Shown: in pieces, positions 38,369 through 47,000 of the stretch
Layout: each line of letters opens with the position of its first letter
How positions within the stretch are numbered: position 1 is the stretch's first letter
Source: Caulobacter sp. NIBR1757
GTDB taxonomy: Bacteria; Pseudomonadota; Alphaproteobacteria; Caulobacterales; Caulobacteraceae
Direction: 5' to 3'
Assembly (NCBI RefSeq): GCF_027912495.1
Contig: NZ_CP115463.1
Location: 1 to 64,000 of the forward strand
DNA: 64,000 bases
The notes under the pieces: generated by a model
Seen by the model: the letters and a program-made list of their open reading frames with translations, nothing else
What the model was told of the DNA's origin: nothing
Database searches by the model: none
Program-made: the position numbers and the translations under genes

Positions 38369-39190
38369 ATGGCCGAAGAGTACAGCTTCCCCAAGGGTGA
38401 CCTGATGGCCGGCAAGACCGGGCTGGTCATGGGGGTCGCCAACCACAATTCCATCGCCTACGGCATCGCCAGCCAGCTGGCCGCCCAGGGCGCCAAACTG
38501 GCCTTCGCCTATCTGCCGGACATGGAAAAGCGGGTGCGGCCGCTGGGCGAAGCCATCGGCGTCACCGACTTCATCCCCTGCGAAGTGACCGACGACGCCT
38601 CGATGGACGCTGCCTTCGCGGACCTTGAGCAGCGCTTCGGCGGCCTGGACTTCCTGGTCCACTCCATCGCCTTCGCCAACAAGGACGAGCTGAAGGGCAG
38701 CTTCGTCGAGAACACCACGCGGGAGGGCTTCCTCACCGCCATGAACATCAGCGCCTTCAGCTTCGTCGACGCCGCCAACCGGGCCGCGAAGATGATGAAG
38801 CCCGGCGGCTCGATGGTCACCATGACCTACCTCGGCTCCGAGCGGGTCATTCCCAACTATAACACCATGGGCGTCGCCAAGGCCGCCCTGGAAGCGGCCA
38901 CCCGCTATATCGCCCGTGACCTCGGCCCCAAGGGCATCCGGGTCAACGCCATCAGCGCCGGGGCCATGCGCACCCTGTCGCTGGCCGGCATCAGCGGCGG
39001 CCGCGGCCTGCTCAGCCAGGGGCGGATGTTCAGCGCCCTGAAGGAAGACACCTCGATGGAAGGCGTCGCCGGCTGCGCCCTGTGGCTGCTGTCGGATCTC
39101 GGCCGCTCGACCACCGGCGAGGTCATCCACGTCGACGCCGGCTTCCACATGATCGGCCTGCCGGACGAGTTTGCGAATTTGGCCGGCTGA
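38369..39190 (+). CDS. fabI: Enoyl-ACP reductase FabI
   Basis: NADH-dependent reductase of the last step in each fatty-acid elongation cycle and the target of triclosan-type inhibitors. It has 273 residues. The nucleotide-binding region is GLVMGVANHNSIAYGIA. The catalytic Tyr and Lys are in ERVIPNYNTMGVAKAALEA (Y-x6-K). The C-terminal GEVIHVDAGFHMIGLP is typical. The first ATG (38369) gives a 12-residue extension before MAGKTGLVMG; a GAGGAG ribosome site supports it, while an internal ATG at 38405 is also possible. It ends 8 bp from the converging tetR stop. Confidence 0.96.
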   Translation: MAEEYSFPKGDLMAGKTGLVMGVANHNSIAYGIASQLAAQGAKLAFAYLPDMEKRVRPLGEAIGVTDFIPCEVTDDASMDAAFADLEQRFGGLDFLVHSIAFANKDELKGSFVENTTREGFLTAMNISAFSFVDAANRAAKMMKPGGSMVTMTYLGSERVIPNYNTMGVAKAALEAATRYIARDLGPKGIRVNAISAGAMRTLSLAGISGGRGLLSQGRMFSALKEDTSMEGVAGCALWLLSDLGRSTTGEVIHVDAGFHMIGLPDEFANLAG

Positions 39191-39198
39191 CCACAGGC

Positions 39199-39804
39199 CT
39201 AGGCGGCGTAGGCCCGCATGAACACCCGCGCCGCCGCCTTGGCCAGGCGGTCGATGTCGTCGTCGGTCAGGTCGGTGGCCAGGCGCAGCAGCACCTGCGT
39301 CTGGCGATGGCCCAGCACCATGCCGCCGAAGAACTCCGCCGCCTGCATGGGGTCGTCGACCCTCATGCGGCCGGCCTTGTCCTCCATCTCCAGGAAGCCG
39401 GCCAGCTGCCGGCGCGAGCGCATCGGACCGGTCTCGAACACCTCGCGGGCGAGGTCAGGGAGCTCGGCGGCGCTCTGGATCGACAATCGCATCACCGAAT
39501 AACCACTGTCGTTGATGACGTGCAGCAGCGAGGTGGCATAGGCGGCCAGGGTCTCTTCCGGATGCTCCTCGGCGCCGGGCGACCGCAGGGGGGCGGTGAT
39601 CGAATCCACCCGCCGCTCGACCAGGGCACGGACCAGGTCCGGCTTGCCGCCATAGCGGTTGTAGATGGTCTGTTTCGACACCCCGGCCCGCCGGGCGATC
39701 TCCTCGATCGGGGCCGCCAGCCCGCGCTCGGCCAGCACCTCGGCGGCGGCGTCGAGGATGGCCTCGGTCTTGGCGGTGTCGATCTGTCCGGTCAGTCTGG
39801 GCAT
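39199..39804 (-). CDS. TetR-family repressor of the emrAB operon
   Basis: 201 residues. The N-terminal helix-turn-helix is IEEIARRAGVSKQTIYNRYGGKPDLVRALVERR (about 35-67), typical TetR. The C-terminal ligand domain resembles the AefR/TetR_C group. It is the last gene of an emrA-emrB-tetR operon (2-bp gap after emrB), so it is expected to repress its own operon and respond to an exported drug. A perfect inverted repeat, TGGAC-6-GTCCA, sits in the promoter upstream of emrA (42620-42635) and is a strong candidate operator. Confidence 0.9.
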   Translation of the reverse strand: MPRLTGQIDTAKTEAILDAAAEVLAERGLAAPIEEIARRAGVSKQTIYNRYGGKPDLVRALVERRVDSITAPLRSPGAEEHPEETLAAYATSLLHVINDSGYSVMRLSIQSAAELPDLAREVFETGPMRSRRQLAGFLEMEDKAGRMRVDDPMQAAEFFGGMVLGHRQTQVLLRLATDLTDDDIDRLAKAAARVFMRAYAA

Positions 39805-39806
39805 CT

Positions 39807-41408
39807 TCAGTGCGCTTCCGCCGCCGCCTCGAGGGCCGCGGCTGTCGGTGGAGTCCTGGCGGGCTTGGCGAACAGGGCGAGGGCGGCGGCGAGGGCGCCG
39901 GCGATGGCCAGAACCGTGAAGCCGTCGCCGAAGGCCAGGATCGAGGCCTGCTGGTTGAGGAAGTAGGAGAAGGCCTTGTTGGCCGCGCCGGCTGGATCGC
40001 TGACGCCCCGGGCCGCCATCATCTGGGTCAGGCCGGCGATCATGCTCTGGGCTTCGGTCGAGGCGATGCTGACCTTGGAGCTCAGCGCCTGCATGTGGTT
40101 GGCGGTCTGGGTGGTCAGGGTGGTCGACAGATAGGCCATGGCGATGGCCCCGGCCGTGTTGCGCGACAGGTTCATCAGCCCCGAGGCGTCCTTGATCATC
40201 GCCGGCGGCAGCGTGGACATGGTCAGCTGGCTGGTGGCGATCATGGCGATCATCACCCCGCAGCCGCGGAAAGCCTGCAGCACCGCGAACTCGGCGAAAC
40301 CCCACTCGCCGTTGATGTCGTGGCCCAGCCACATGCCCCAGGCGACCATGGAAAAGCCGATGACCATCGGGATGCGCGGATCGATCTGCCGCGCCAGCCG
40401 CCCGACCAGCGGCCCGGTGAAGAACATGCAGATGCCGGACACCAGCATCGTCGTGCCGACCTCGGCCGCCGAAAACTGCCGCACCCGGCCGAGATACAGC
40501 GGCATCAGGAAAGTGCCGCCATAGAGGCTGATCCCGGACACCGCCGTCATCAGGATGCCGAGCGTGAAATTGCGGTCGGTGAAGGCCCGCAGCTGCACCA
40601 GCGGCTTGTGATAGGTCAGGGTCCGCCAGACGAAGGTCGCGCCGGTGATGGCGCACAGCACGGTCAGCCAGAGGATGGCCCCGTCCTCGAACCAGTTATC
40701 CTTGGCGCCCTCCTCGACGACATACTGAAGGCTCATCAGGAAGGTGGCCATCGTGGCCAGGCCGAACCAGTCGAAGCCGCTGGCCAGGTTGCGGTCGCCG
40801 CGGTCGAAGTTGGCGTAGCGGCCGACCAGGAACAGGCTGAGCAGGCCCGGCCCGACGTTGACGAAGAACAGCCAGCGCCAGCTGAGCCACTCGGTCAGGT
40901 GGCCCCCGAGGATCGGTCCGACGGTCGGGGCCAGGGTGACGATCATGCCGGTGGCGACATTGGCCATGATCCGCTTGTCGGGCGGAAAGGCGGTGAAGGC
41001 GGTGGCGAACACCGCCGGCACCATGGCCCCGCCGACGAACCCCTGCAGGGCCCGGGCGACGATCATGAACTCGATGTTCTGGGAGAAGCCGGCGACGACG
41101 CTCATCACCGTGAACCCGGCGCAGCTCATCATGAACACCGGCCGCGTGCCCCACAGGCGGCAGAGATAGGCCGACAGCGGGATCATCACCACTTCGGGGA
41201 TCAGGTAGGCCGTCTGGATCCAGCTGACCTGGTCGGCGCTGGCCCCGACCCCGGCCTGGATCTGCGGCAGCGACGCCGCCACGATCTGGATATCGAGGAT
41301 GGCCATGAACTGGCCGATCGCCATGCCGGCGAAGCCGATCAGCAGCATGGTCCAGTTGACGGCCCCCGACGCCGTCGTCGGCGTCTGGGCGACGGTGACG
41401 TCGGTCAC
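39807..41408 (-). CDS. emrB: DHA2-family MFS drug exporter (EmrB/QacA type)
   Basis: 533-residue proton-driven exporter with about 14 predicted membrane helices. The N terminus has the DHA2 motif MAILDIQIVAASLPQIQAG, followed by QVSWIQTAYLIPEVVMIPLSAYL and RALQGFVGGAMVPAVF. It works with the upstream membrane-fusion protein EmrA and an outer-membrane channel to export hydrophobic drugs or uncouplers. Its ATG overlaps the last codon and stop of emrA by 4 bp (ATGA), so translation is coupled. tetR follows 2 bp after the stop. Confidence 0.93.
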   Translation of the reverse strand: MTDVTVAQTPTTASGAVNWTMLLIGFAGMAIGQFMAILDIQIVAASLPQIQAGVGASADQVSWIQTAYLIPEVVMIPLSAYLCRLWGTRPVFMMSCAGFTVMSVVAGFSQNIEFMIVARALQGFVGGAMVPAVFATAFTAFPPDKRIMANVATGMIVTLAPTVGPILGGHLTEWLSWRWLFFVNVGPGLLSLFLVGRYANFDRGDRNLASGFDWFGLATMATFLMSLQYVVEEGAKDNWFEDGAILWLTVLCAITGATFVWRTLTYHKPLVQLRAFTDRNFTLGILMTAVSGISLYGGTFLMPLYLGRVRQFSAAEVGTTMLVSGICMFFTGPLVGRLARQIDPRIPMVIGFSMVAWGMWLGHDINGEWGFAEFAVLQAFRGCGVMIAMIATSQLTMSTLPPAMIKDASGLMNLSRNTAGAIAMAYLSTTLTTQTANHMQALSSKVSIASTEAQSMIAGLTQMMAARGVSDPAGAANKAFSYFLNQQASILAFGDGFTVLAIAGALAAALALFAKPARTPPTAAALEAAAEAH

Positions 41409-42517
41409 GGCCGGGCGGCGCCTTCGCCGCCCGCGACCTGGGCCGGGGCGACACCGCTCTCGGCGAAACTGGCCCCCGACTTGACCCGCACATCGACCTT
41501 CACCTCCAGCGACAGCCCGGGCCGCAGCGCCCCGCTGACCGTCTGGCCCTTGTCGACGACGATGCGCACCGGCACCCGCTGGGCGATCTTGGTGAAGTTG
41601 CCGACCGCGTTCTCGACCGGGATCAGGGCGAACTCGGCCCCAGTGGCCGGGGAGAAACTGTCGATGCGCCCCTTGATCACCGTCTTGCCGAGCGCGTCGG
41701 CCTTGATCTCGACCGGCTGGCCGATGCGCAGGCGGCTTAGCTGGGTTTCCTTGAAGTTGGCGACCACATAGGTCTCGCCCAGAGGCACCACGACCATCAT
41801 CGTCTGGCCGGGCGACACCAGCTGGCCGACCCGCACCGAGCGGGCCCCGATGACGCCGGCTGCCGGAGCGCGGATGACAGTGCGCTCCAGATCCAGCCGG
41901 GCCTGCTGCACGGCGGCCTCGGCGGCCTGCACCTGGGCCAGTTTCTGTTCGCGGGCCGAGCCCAGACCCTGGGCGGCGCGCTGTTCTGCCACCAGGGCGG
42001 CCTGGGCGGCGGCGACGGAGGCGGCGCTCTGCTTTTCGCCGGCCCGGACCTGCTCGACCTTCTGTTCGGAGACCCAGCCCTTGGCGGCCAGCTCGCTGTA
42101 GCGTTTGGAATCGACCGCCATGCGTCCGGCGTCGGCCTGGGCGCTGGAGACGCCGGCGGCCTTCTGGGCGATCATCGCTTGTTCCAGCGCCGCCTTGTCA
42201 TCGACCGCGGCAACGTCGGCCTGCAGGGCGCGGACATTGGCCACGGCCTGGTCATAGCGAGCCTGTATGGTCGAGGGATCGATGCGGGCGATGACCTGGC
42301 CGGCCTCGACCCGCTGGTTGTCGGCGACCAGCACCTCCAGCACATAGCCGGAGACCTGCGGGCTGACCTGGACGGTGTCGGCCTGGACAAAGGCGTTGTC
42401 GGTGCCCTCGAAGCTCTGCTTGCCGTGCCACCAGAAAGCGCCGCCGACGATGACGGCGACCGCGACGACGCCGGCCGCAATCATGGGAACGAGTCTTTGC
42501 CTGGAAATGGCTGGCAT
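41405..42517 (-). CDS. emrA: HlyD/EmrA-type membrane fusion protein
   Basis: 370-residue periplasmic adaptor that links the EmrB exporter to an outer-membrane channel. One N-terminal membrane helix lies at about 10-30 (MIAAGVVAVAVIVGGAFWW). A lipoyl/biotinyl-like hybrid half motif is in TDNAFVQADTVQVSPQVSGYVLEVLVADNQRVEAGQVI. A long Ala/Gln-rich coiled-coil hairpin follows (about 90-210), then the second half motif VIRAPAAGVIGARSVRVGQLV. The ATG at 42517 was chosen because it precedes the anchor directly; the open frame extends upstream without conserved sequence. It is first in the operon, about 100 bp downstream of the candidate promoter and operator. Confidence 0.92.
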   Translation of the reverse strand: MPAISRQRLVPMIAAGVVAVAVIVGGAFWWHGKQSFEGTDNAFVQADTVQVSPQVSGYVLEVLVADNQRVEAGQVIARIDPSTIQARYDQAVANVRALQADVAAVDDKAALEQAMIAQKAAGVSSAQADAGRMAVDSKRYSELAAKGWVSEQKVEQVRAGEKQSAASVAAAQAALVAEQRAAQGLGSAREQKLAQVQAAEAAVQQARLDLERTVIRAPAAGVIGARSVRVGQLVSPGQTMMVVVPLGETYVVANFKETQLSRLRIGQPVEIKADALGKTVIKGRIDSFSPATGAEFALIPVENAVGNFTKIAQRVPVRIVVDKGQTVSGALRPGLSLEVKVDVRVKSGASFAESGVAPAQVAGGEGAARP

Positions 42518-42613
42518 CAGGAGCCCCGGAACACACACTGAAAACGAAGGCGGACTCTCGCAGAAGGGCGTCCGCGACCCTGCCGTTACAGTCGCCGGAC
42601 CGGGACGGCAAGA

Positions 42614-42643
42614 CATAAATGGACGCTTGTGTCCAACTTTCAA
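42614..42643 (-). promoter_or_regulatory. emrAB-tetR promoter with TetR-type operator in its spacer
   Basis: On the minus strand a -35-like TTGAAA (42643-42638) and a -10-like TTTATG (42619-42614) are separated by 18 bases. A perfect inverted repeat TGGAC-N6-GTCCA (42620-42635) fills the spacer, the usual position for a TetR-family repressor to block RNA polymerase. The emrA start lies about 97 bp downstream. The promoter strength is uncertain because the -10 element is imperfect. Confidence 0.6.
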
Positions 42644-42702
42644 GCGACGAAAGCGCGCGGCCCCGCTTTTCGCCGCGCGCGACTGCCGATAGTCTGCCGG
42701 TC

Positions 42703-43146
42703 ATGGACCGGATTTCGCCTTCCACCCTTCGCCTCGTGGTCGTCGCCCTGGGAGGCTGCGCCGTGGTCGGCGGCTGGATGGGCCTGAGCGACAGCCTGCG
42801 CCGCTCGGCGCCGGCCTGGGACCAGCACCCGGTCTCCGAGGGGCCCGCGCCGGTGAACGGCCCGCCCGAAGCCGTCGCCTTCGACCCCAAGACCGTCGAA
42901 AAGGCCCCACCGCCCCAGGCTCCGCCGCCGGTCAAGGCCGAGGCCAAGACCGAGGTCGACCCCGACCCGACCGCCGATCCGACCCTGGCCACGCCGGCCG
43001 GAACCCCGCCGGCCGCCAAGACCCCGCCCGGTACGCCGAAGCCGGCCCCCAGGCCCACCTCGAAGGGCGACCCCATCGCCGACGTTATCCAGAACACGAC
43101 CGCGCCGGCCCCCAAGGCCGAACCGCCGCCTGAGGTGCCGTTCTAA
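42703..43146 (+). CDS. Pro/Ala-rich membrane-anchored protein of unknown function
   Basis: 147 residues; no family recognised. One hydrophobic helix near the N terminus (LRLVVVALGGCAVVGGWMGL, about residues 9-28) is followed by a low-complexity Pro/Ala/Lys/Thr-rich tail, probably a disordered periplasmic stretch. The last residues GDPIADVIQNTTAPAPKAEPPPEVPF have no known motif. The gene diverges from emrA, so it shares the intergenic region that carries the emr operator. The ATG at 42703 gives a sensible membrane protein; the frame is open upstream. Codon use looks like that of the neighbours, which supports a real gene, but only moderately. Confidence 0.6.
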   Translation: MDRISPSTLRLVVVALGGCAVVGGWMGLSDSLRRSAPAWDQHPVSEGPAPVNGPPEAVAFDPKTVEKAPPPQAPPPVKAEAKTEVDPDPTADPTLATPAGTPPAAKTPPGTPKPAPRPTSKGDPIADVIQNTTAPAPKAEPPPEVPF

Positions 43147-43170
43147 GGACAAATGGTGAGCTCGATCTTC

Positions 43171-43522
43171 GCTCTCCCCCACTTGGTGGGGGAGTGGCTT
43201 TGGCGAGCGCTGCAAGCGAGCCAAACCGAGGGGGTCCCCACCGCTGGTTGGTGATTGATCTTCCACCGCCGGCGCTGCCCCGCCTCCTGGTCCGTCGCTC
43301 ACGCTCCGAACCGTCCTCCGCCCCCTCGCGGGCTACGGGATTCACACATCTCAAAAAGGCGTGTGATTTCAATGAGATGGACAATCTCAATGTGGTCCGC
43401 CTACCGACCATTGAATCCGGAATAGTTCGGGAAATTCAACAGGCGATTTTCTCGCGCGAGGCGTCTTCTGAGGCTCCAACCGAGATGTGTGCATGCCGTA
43501 GCCCTCGCGGGGGCGGAGAGCG
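43171..43522. repeat. Palindromic repeat, family C (copy 2, interrupted)
   Basis: The left portion 43171-43332 and right portion 43502-43522 together match the intact copies at 36920 and 50530. Between them lies the 169-bp insert 43333-43501, with the 10-bp CCCTCGCGGG present on both sides. Joining the two portions with one copy of CCCTCGCGGG restores the intact sequence exactly. Confidence 0.88.
43333..43501. mobile_element. 169-bp MITE-like insertion in a palindromic repeat
   Basis: Terminal inverted repeats of 20 bp match at 18 positions: CTACGGGATTCACACATCTC at the left end, and CTACGGCATGCACACATCTC as the reverse complement of the right end. A perfect 10-bp target duplication, CCCTCGCGGG, flanks it (43323-43332 and 43502-43511). 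The interior is clearly more AT-rich than the surrounding sequence and has no transposase. An open frame crosses it, but it continues into the flanks in both directions and so is not convincing as a gene. These are the marks of a non-autonomous transposon moved by a transposase encoded elsewhere; the family cannot be named from the ends alone. Confidence 0.8.
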
Positions 43523-43533
43523 CGCAGCCCCGC

Positions 43534-43570
43534 CAAAAGAAAAAGGGCGCCGCCCTTTCGGACAGCGCCC
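43534..43570 (-). terminator. Intrinsic terminator of trxA
   Basis: On the minus strand a GGGCGC...GCGCCC stem (43570-43565 and 43550-43545, with a 14-base loop holding a secondary stem) is followed by TTTTTCTTTT (43544-43535). It lies about 27 bp after the trxA stop and probably ends the long minus-strand cluster. Confidence 0.75.
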
Positions 43571-43597
43571 TAAATCTCCACAGATGAAGCCCGGCGC

Positions 43598-43933
43598 TTA
43601 CGCGGCGGCTTTCACCCCGGCCTCGGCCAGCCATTCGACGATCTTCTGCTTGGGCATGGCGCCGACCTTCATCGAGGTCATCTGGCCGTCCTTGAACAGC
43701 ATCATCGTCGGGATGCCGCGCACGCCGTAGCGCGAGGGCGTCGTCGGGCTGTCCTCGATGTTGACCTTGGCGATGGTCACATAGTCGGCCAGCTCTTCCG
43801 AGATCTGCTCCAGGGCCGGGGCGATCTGCTTGCAGGGGCCGCACCATTCGGCCCAGAAGTCCACCAGGACCGGGCCCGAAGCCTGCAGTACGTCCTTCTC
43901 GAAGGACTCGTCGGTCACCGCAACGGTGCTCAT
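43598..43933 (-). CDS. trxA: Thioredoxin 1
   Basis: Small cytoplasmic dithiol reductant. It has 111 residues. The active site is FWAEWCGPCKQIAP (C31, C34). The cis-proline loop RGIPTMMLFKDG is standard. The ATG at 43933 matches the family N terminus (MSTVAVTDESFEKDVL). It is downstream of addA on the same strand with about 130 bp between them, so it may have its own promoter. A good terminator follows it. It donates electrons to ribonucleotide reductase, methionine sulfoxide reductase and similar enzymes. Confidence 0.97.
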   Translation of the reverse strand: MSTVAVTDESFEKDVLQASGPVLVDFWAEWCGPCKQIAPALEQISEELADYVTIAKVNIEDSPTTPSRYGVRGIPTMMLFKDGQMTSMKVGAMPKQKIVEWLAEAGVKAAA

Positions 43934-44062
43934 CGATAGTCTCCTTTCAAGGCCTGTCCGTCCGAAGTGTATGCGGTTCGGACGTCCGGCAGGCCGACAA
44001 CAAAGATGCGGCGCACCCGCGCCGAGCTTGAGGTTCAGCATGTAAGCGCATCGCGCGCCGGG

Positions 44063-47000
44063 TCAACGGGCGCCGGGCAGGCCGGCCAGCGCTTCGGCGA
44101 TCATCTTTTCTGGAACCGGCATAAGCTTCGGCCCATCGGTCCAGACCAGCGCCGCCCGCACCTGCCGGCCCGGAAAGACCTCGCCCAGCACCGCCGCATA
44201 GATGGCCAGCTGCGCCACATAGGTGGGATCGGCCGCCGAAATATCCGCCGGGGCCGGGCGATTGGTCTTGTAGTCGATGACGGTGACGCGCCCGGGCGTG
44301 ATCACCAGCCGGTCGACCCGGCCGGAGATCGCCAACCCCGCCGGCAGCGCCTTGGCCGACCCGGCCAGCGCCACCTCGGCCCGCGAGCCCGGCCCGAAAA
44401 CCTCGGAAAAGTCGGGATGCTCCAGCACCCCCATGGCCGCGCCGATCATCTCGGCCCGCTGATCGTCATTGAGGTCCGGTTCCCGGGCCAGCAGCCGCGC
44501 CGCCGTCTCCCGGCGCTCCGCTTCCGGCACATCGGGCAACAGCTGCAGCAGCCGGTGGATGACATCGCCGCGCCGGAAACGGTCCACCCCGCCCTGCCGG
44601 CTCAGCGGCGAGGGGGCCGGGATGCGGCTGCGGCTGGCCGCCTGCGAGGGCGAGGCCCAGGCGGTGGCCGGCGGCTCCTCACGCGCCGCCTCGGCCAGCC
44701 AGGCGGCCGGCTCAGGCGCGACGCCCTGGCTCACGGCCCGCTCGCCGGTAAAGGGGGCCGGAGCATCCCCGAAGCGCTGGAAGGTGAAGCCGTCTGCCGC
44801 GGTGACGCTGTTGACCTTGCCGGCCACCGCCTCATGCTCGAAGGCGGCCGCCATCGCCCCGTACCAGCCTTCGGGAACAGCCCCCTCCTTCATCCGCGCC
44901 GGGGCCCGGCCGCACAGCACCAGCCGGTCCCGCGCCCGGGTCAGGGCGACATAGAGCAGCCGCCAGCTCTCGCCCTCGTCCTTGTCCTTGCGCCGCTGGC
45001 GGGCCTCGCCGCTGGCCGCGCAGTCCTCGGCCTGGCGCGGGGCCCAGAGGAAGCCGCCATCTCCTGTTTCCAGCAGGGCCGAGCCCCGCGCGCCGGTCTT
45101 CACCGTGGTTTCCGGCAGGAAGACGATCGGCGCCTCCAGCCCCTTGGCCCCGTGGGCGGTCATCACCCGCACCTCGCCGCCGCCGGCCTCCATCTCGCGC
45201 TTGACCGAGATCTCCAGCCCCTCGAAGGCCGCCGCCAGCCGCTCCAGGTCGAGCACTCCGCGCTGTTCGGCCTCCATGGTGCGGGCCAGGAACTCGTCCA
45301 GCACATCGCCGGCCTCCGAGCCCAGCCGCTCCAGCATCCGCGCCCGGCCCGAGCGCCCGGCCGCGTCCTTCAGGCTCAGCATGCGGCTGTAGAACTCGAA
45401 CGGCGGCCGCCCCTTCGCCAACTCCAGCGCCTGGAGCAGCCAGTCCCGGGCCGGCAGGTCGCTGGCCTGCACCGCCGTCCACAGCGCGGCCTTCCCGCGC
45501 GGTTTGCCGACCGCATAGAGGTCGTCGTCATTGACCCCGCACAGGGGCGACTTCAGCAGCGCCGCCAGGTTGAGGTCGTCGTTCGGAAACTGGACGAACC
45601 GGGCCAGGGCCAGCAGGTCATCGAAGGCGATATGGTCCGACAGCACCAGCCGGTCGGCCCCGGCCACGGGAACCCCGGCCTTGCGCAGCTCGCGGATGAT
45701 GTCCTCGAACAGGGCCCGGCGCCGGCGCACCAGGATGATGATGTCGCCGAAGCCGGCCGCCCGCGCCGTCCCGTCCCTGGCGAAGACTGTGTCGCCGCGG
45801 TCGACCAGCTCGCGGATCTCCCGGGCGATGCGGCGGGCCAGCCGGCGGTTGGCGCTGCCCTCGCTCTCGACATCCAGCGGCGCGTCCCAGGCCTCGCGCT
45901 CCTGGGCCGGCTCCTCCATCTCCAGCGGCCACAGATCGACACAGCCCGGCTGCGCCTGCCGCGAGGCGGTATGCTCCAGCGCCGCCATGCCCATGGGCGC
46001 CCGCACGCCGATGTGGGTGCGCGGGTCGGAAAACAGGGAATCGACGAAGGTCAGCACCGTCTGCACGGAGCGGTAGGAGGTGGTCAGGGGGGCCGGCTCG
46101 GCCCGCCGCCCGGCGTCGCGGATCAGCTTGATGTAGCGCTGCGTCTCACTGAGCAGCCGGTCCGGATCGGCGCCCTGGAAGCTGTAGATCGACTGCTTCT
46201 CGTCGCCGACGATGAACAGCGTCCGCTCCGGGCTTCCGGCCGGACGCACCCGCCCGGCCCCGGCGAAGAACTCGTTGGTCAGGCTTTCGGCGATGGCCCA
46301 CTGTTCCGGCGCGGTGTCCTGCGCCTCGTCGATCAGGATGTGCTCCAGCCCGCCGTCCAGCTTGTAGAGCACCCAGGGCGCGCCTGGCGACCGGGCCACA
46401 AGATCGCGGGCGCGGGCCACCAGGTCGGCGAAGTCCAGCACCCCGCGTTCGGCCTTGGCCATGGCGTAGGCCTCGGCATAGCGCTCGGCCAGGCAGAGGA
46501 CAGCCAGGGTGTCCTCGGCGATGATCGCCCCGCGCTTGAGGTCGCGGGCCAGGGCCAGCCGCTCCTGCTCGGCCAGCATCGCCTCGCGCAGGTCCTCCCG
46601 GCTCTTCAGTCCCGAGGTCTTGGCGACCCAGGTGGCCGGCGTTCCCGCCCCGCCTTGCGTGAACAAACAGCCCAGCATGCCCGCCAAGGACGGGTCCAGC
46701 ACCACGGCCAGCATCTTTTCGGCATTGGCGATGTCGGTCTTGGTGCCCTGGCCCAGCACCCCGGCCGCCGTCTTCCACAGGGCCAGGTCGGTGTCGGCCA
46801 CCGCCAGTCTCTCGACCTCAGAAACACTGGTCGGCCCATCGAGAAAGCCGCAGCGGGCCCAGACATCGGCCGTCGCGCCATCAAGCCCGCCGACCGAGCT
46901 CAGATAGTCGCCGATCGCCCCGCGCCTTTCCTCGAAGGTCCGGAACAGCCCCTCGAAGCTCAGGTAGTCGAGCGCGATGGCCAGCCGGGCGTAGGCCTCG

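Noticed and set aside
43380-43501. A short open frame beginning MDNLNVVRLPTIESG inside the 169-bp insert
   Set aside because: The frame stays open far into both flanks and ends in repeat sequence; no ribosome site and no family resemblance.
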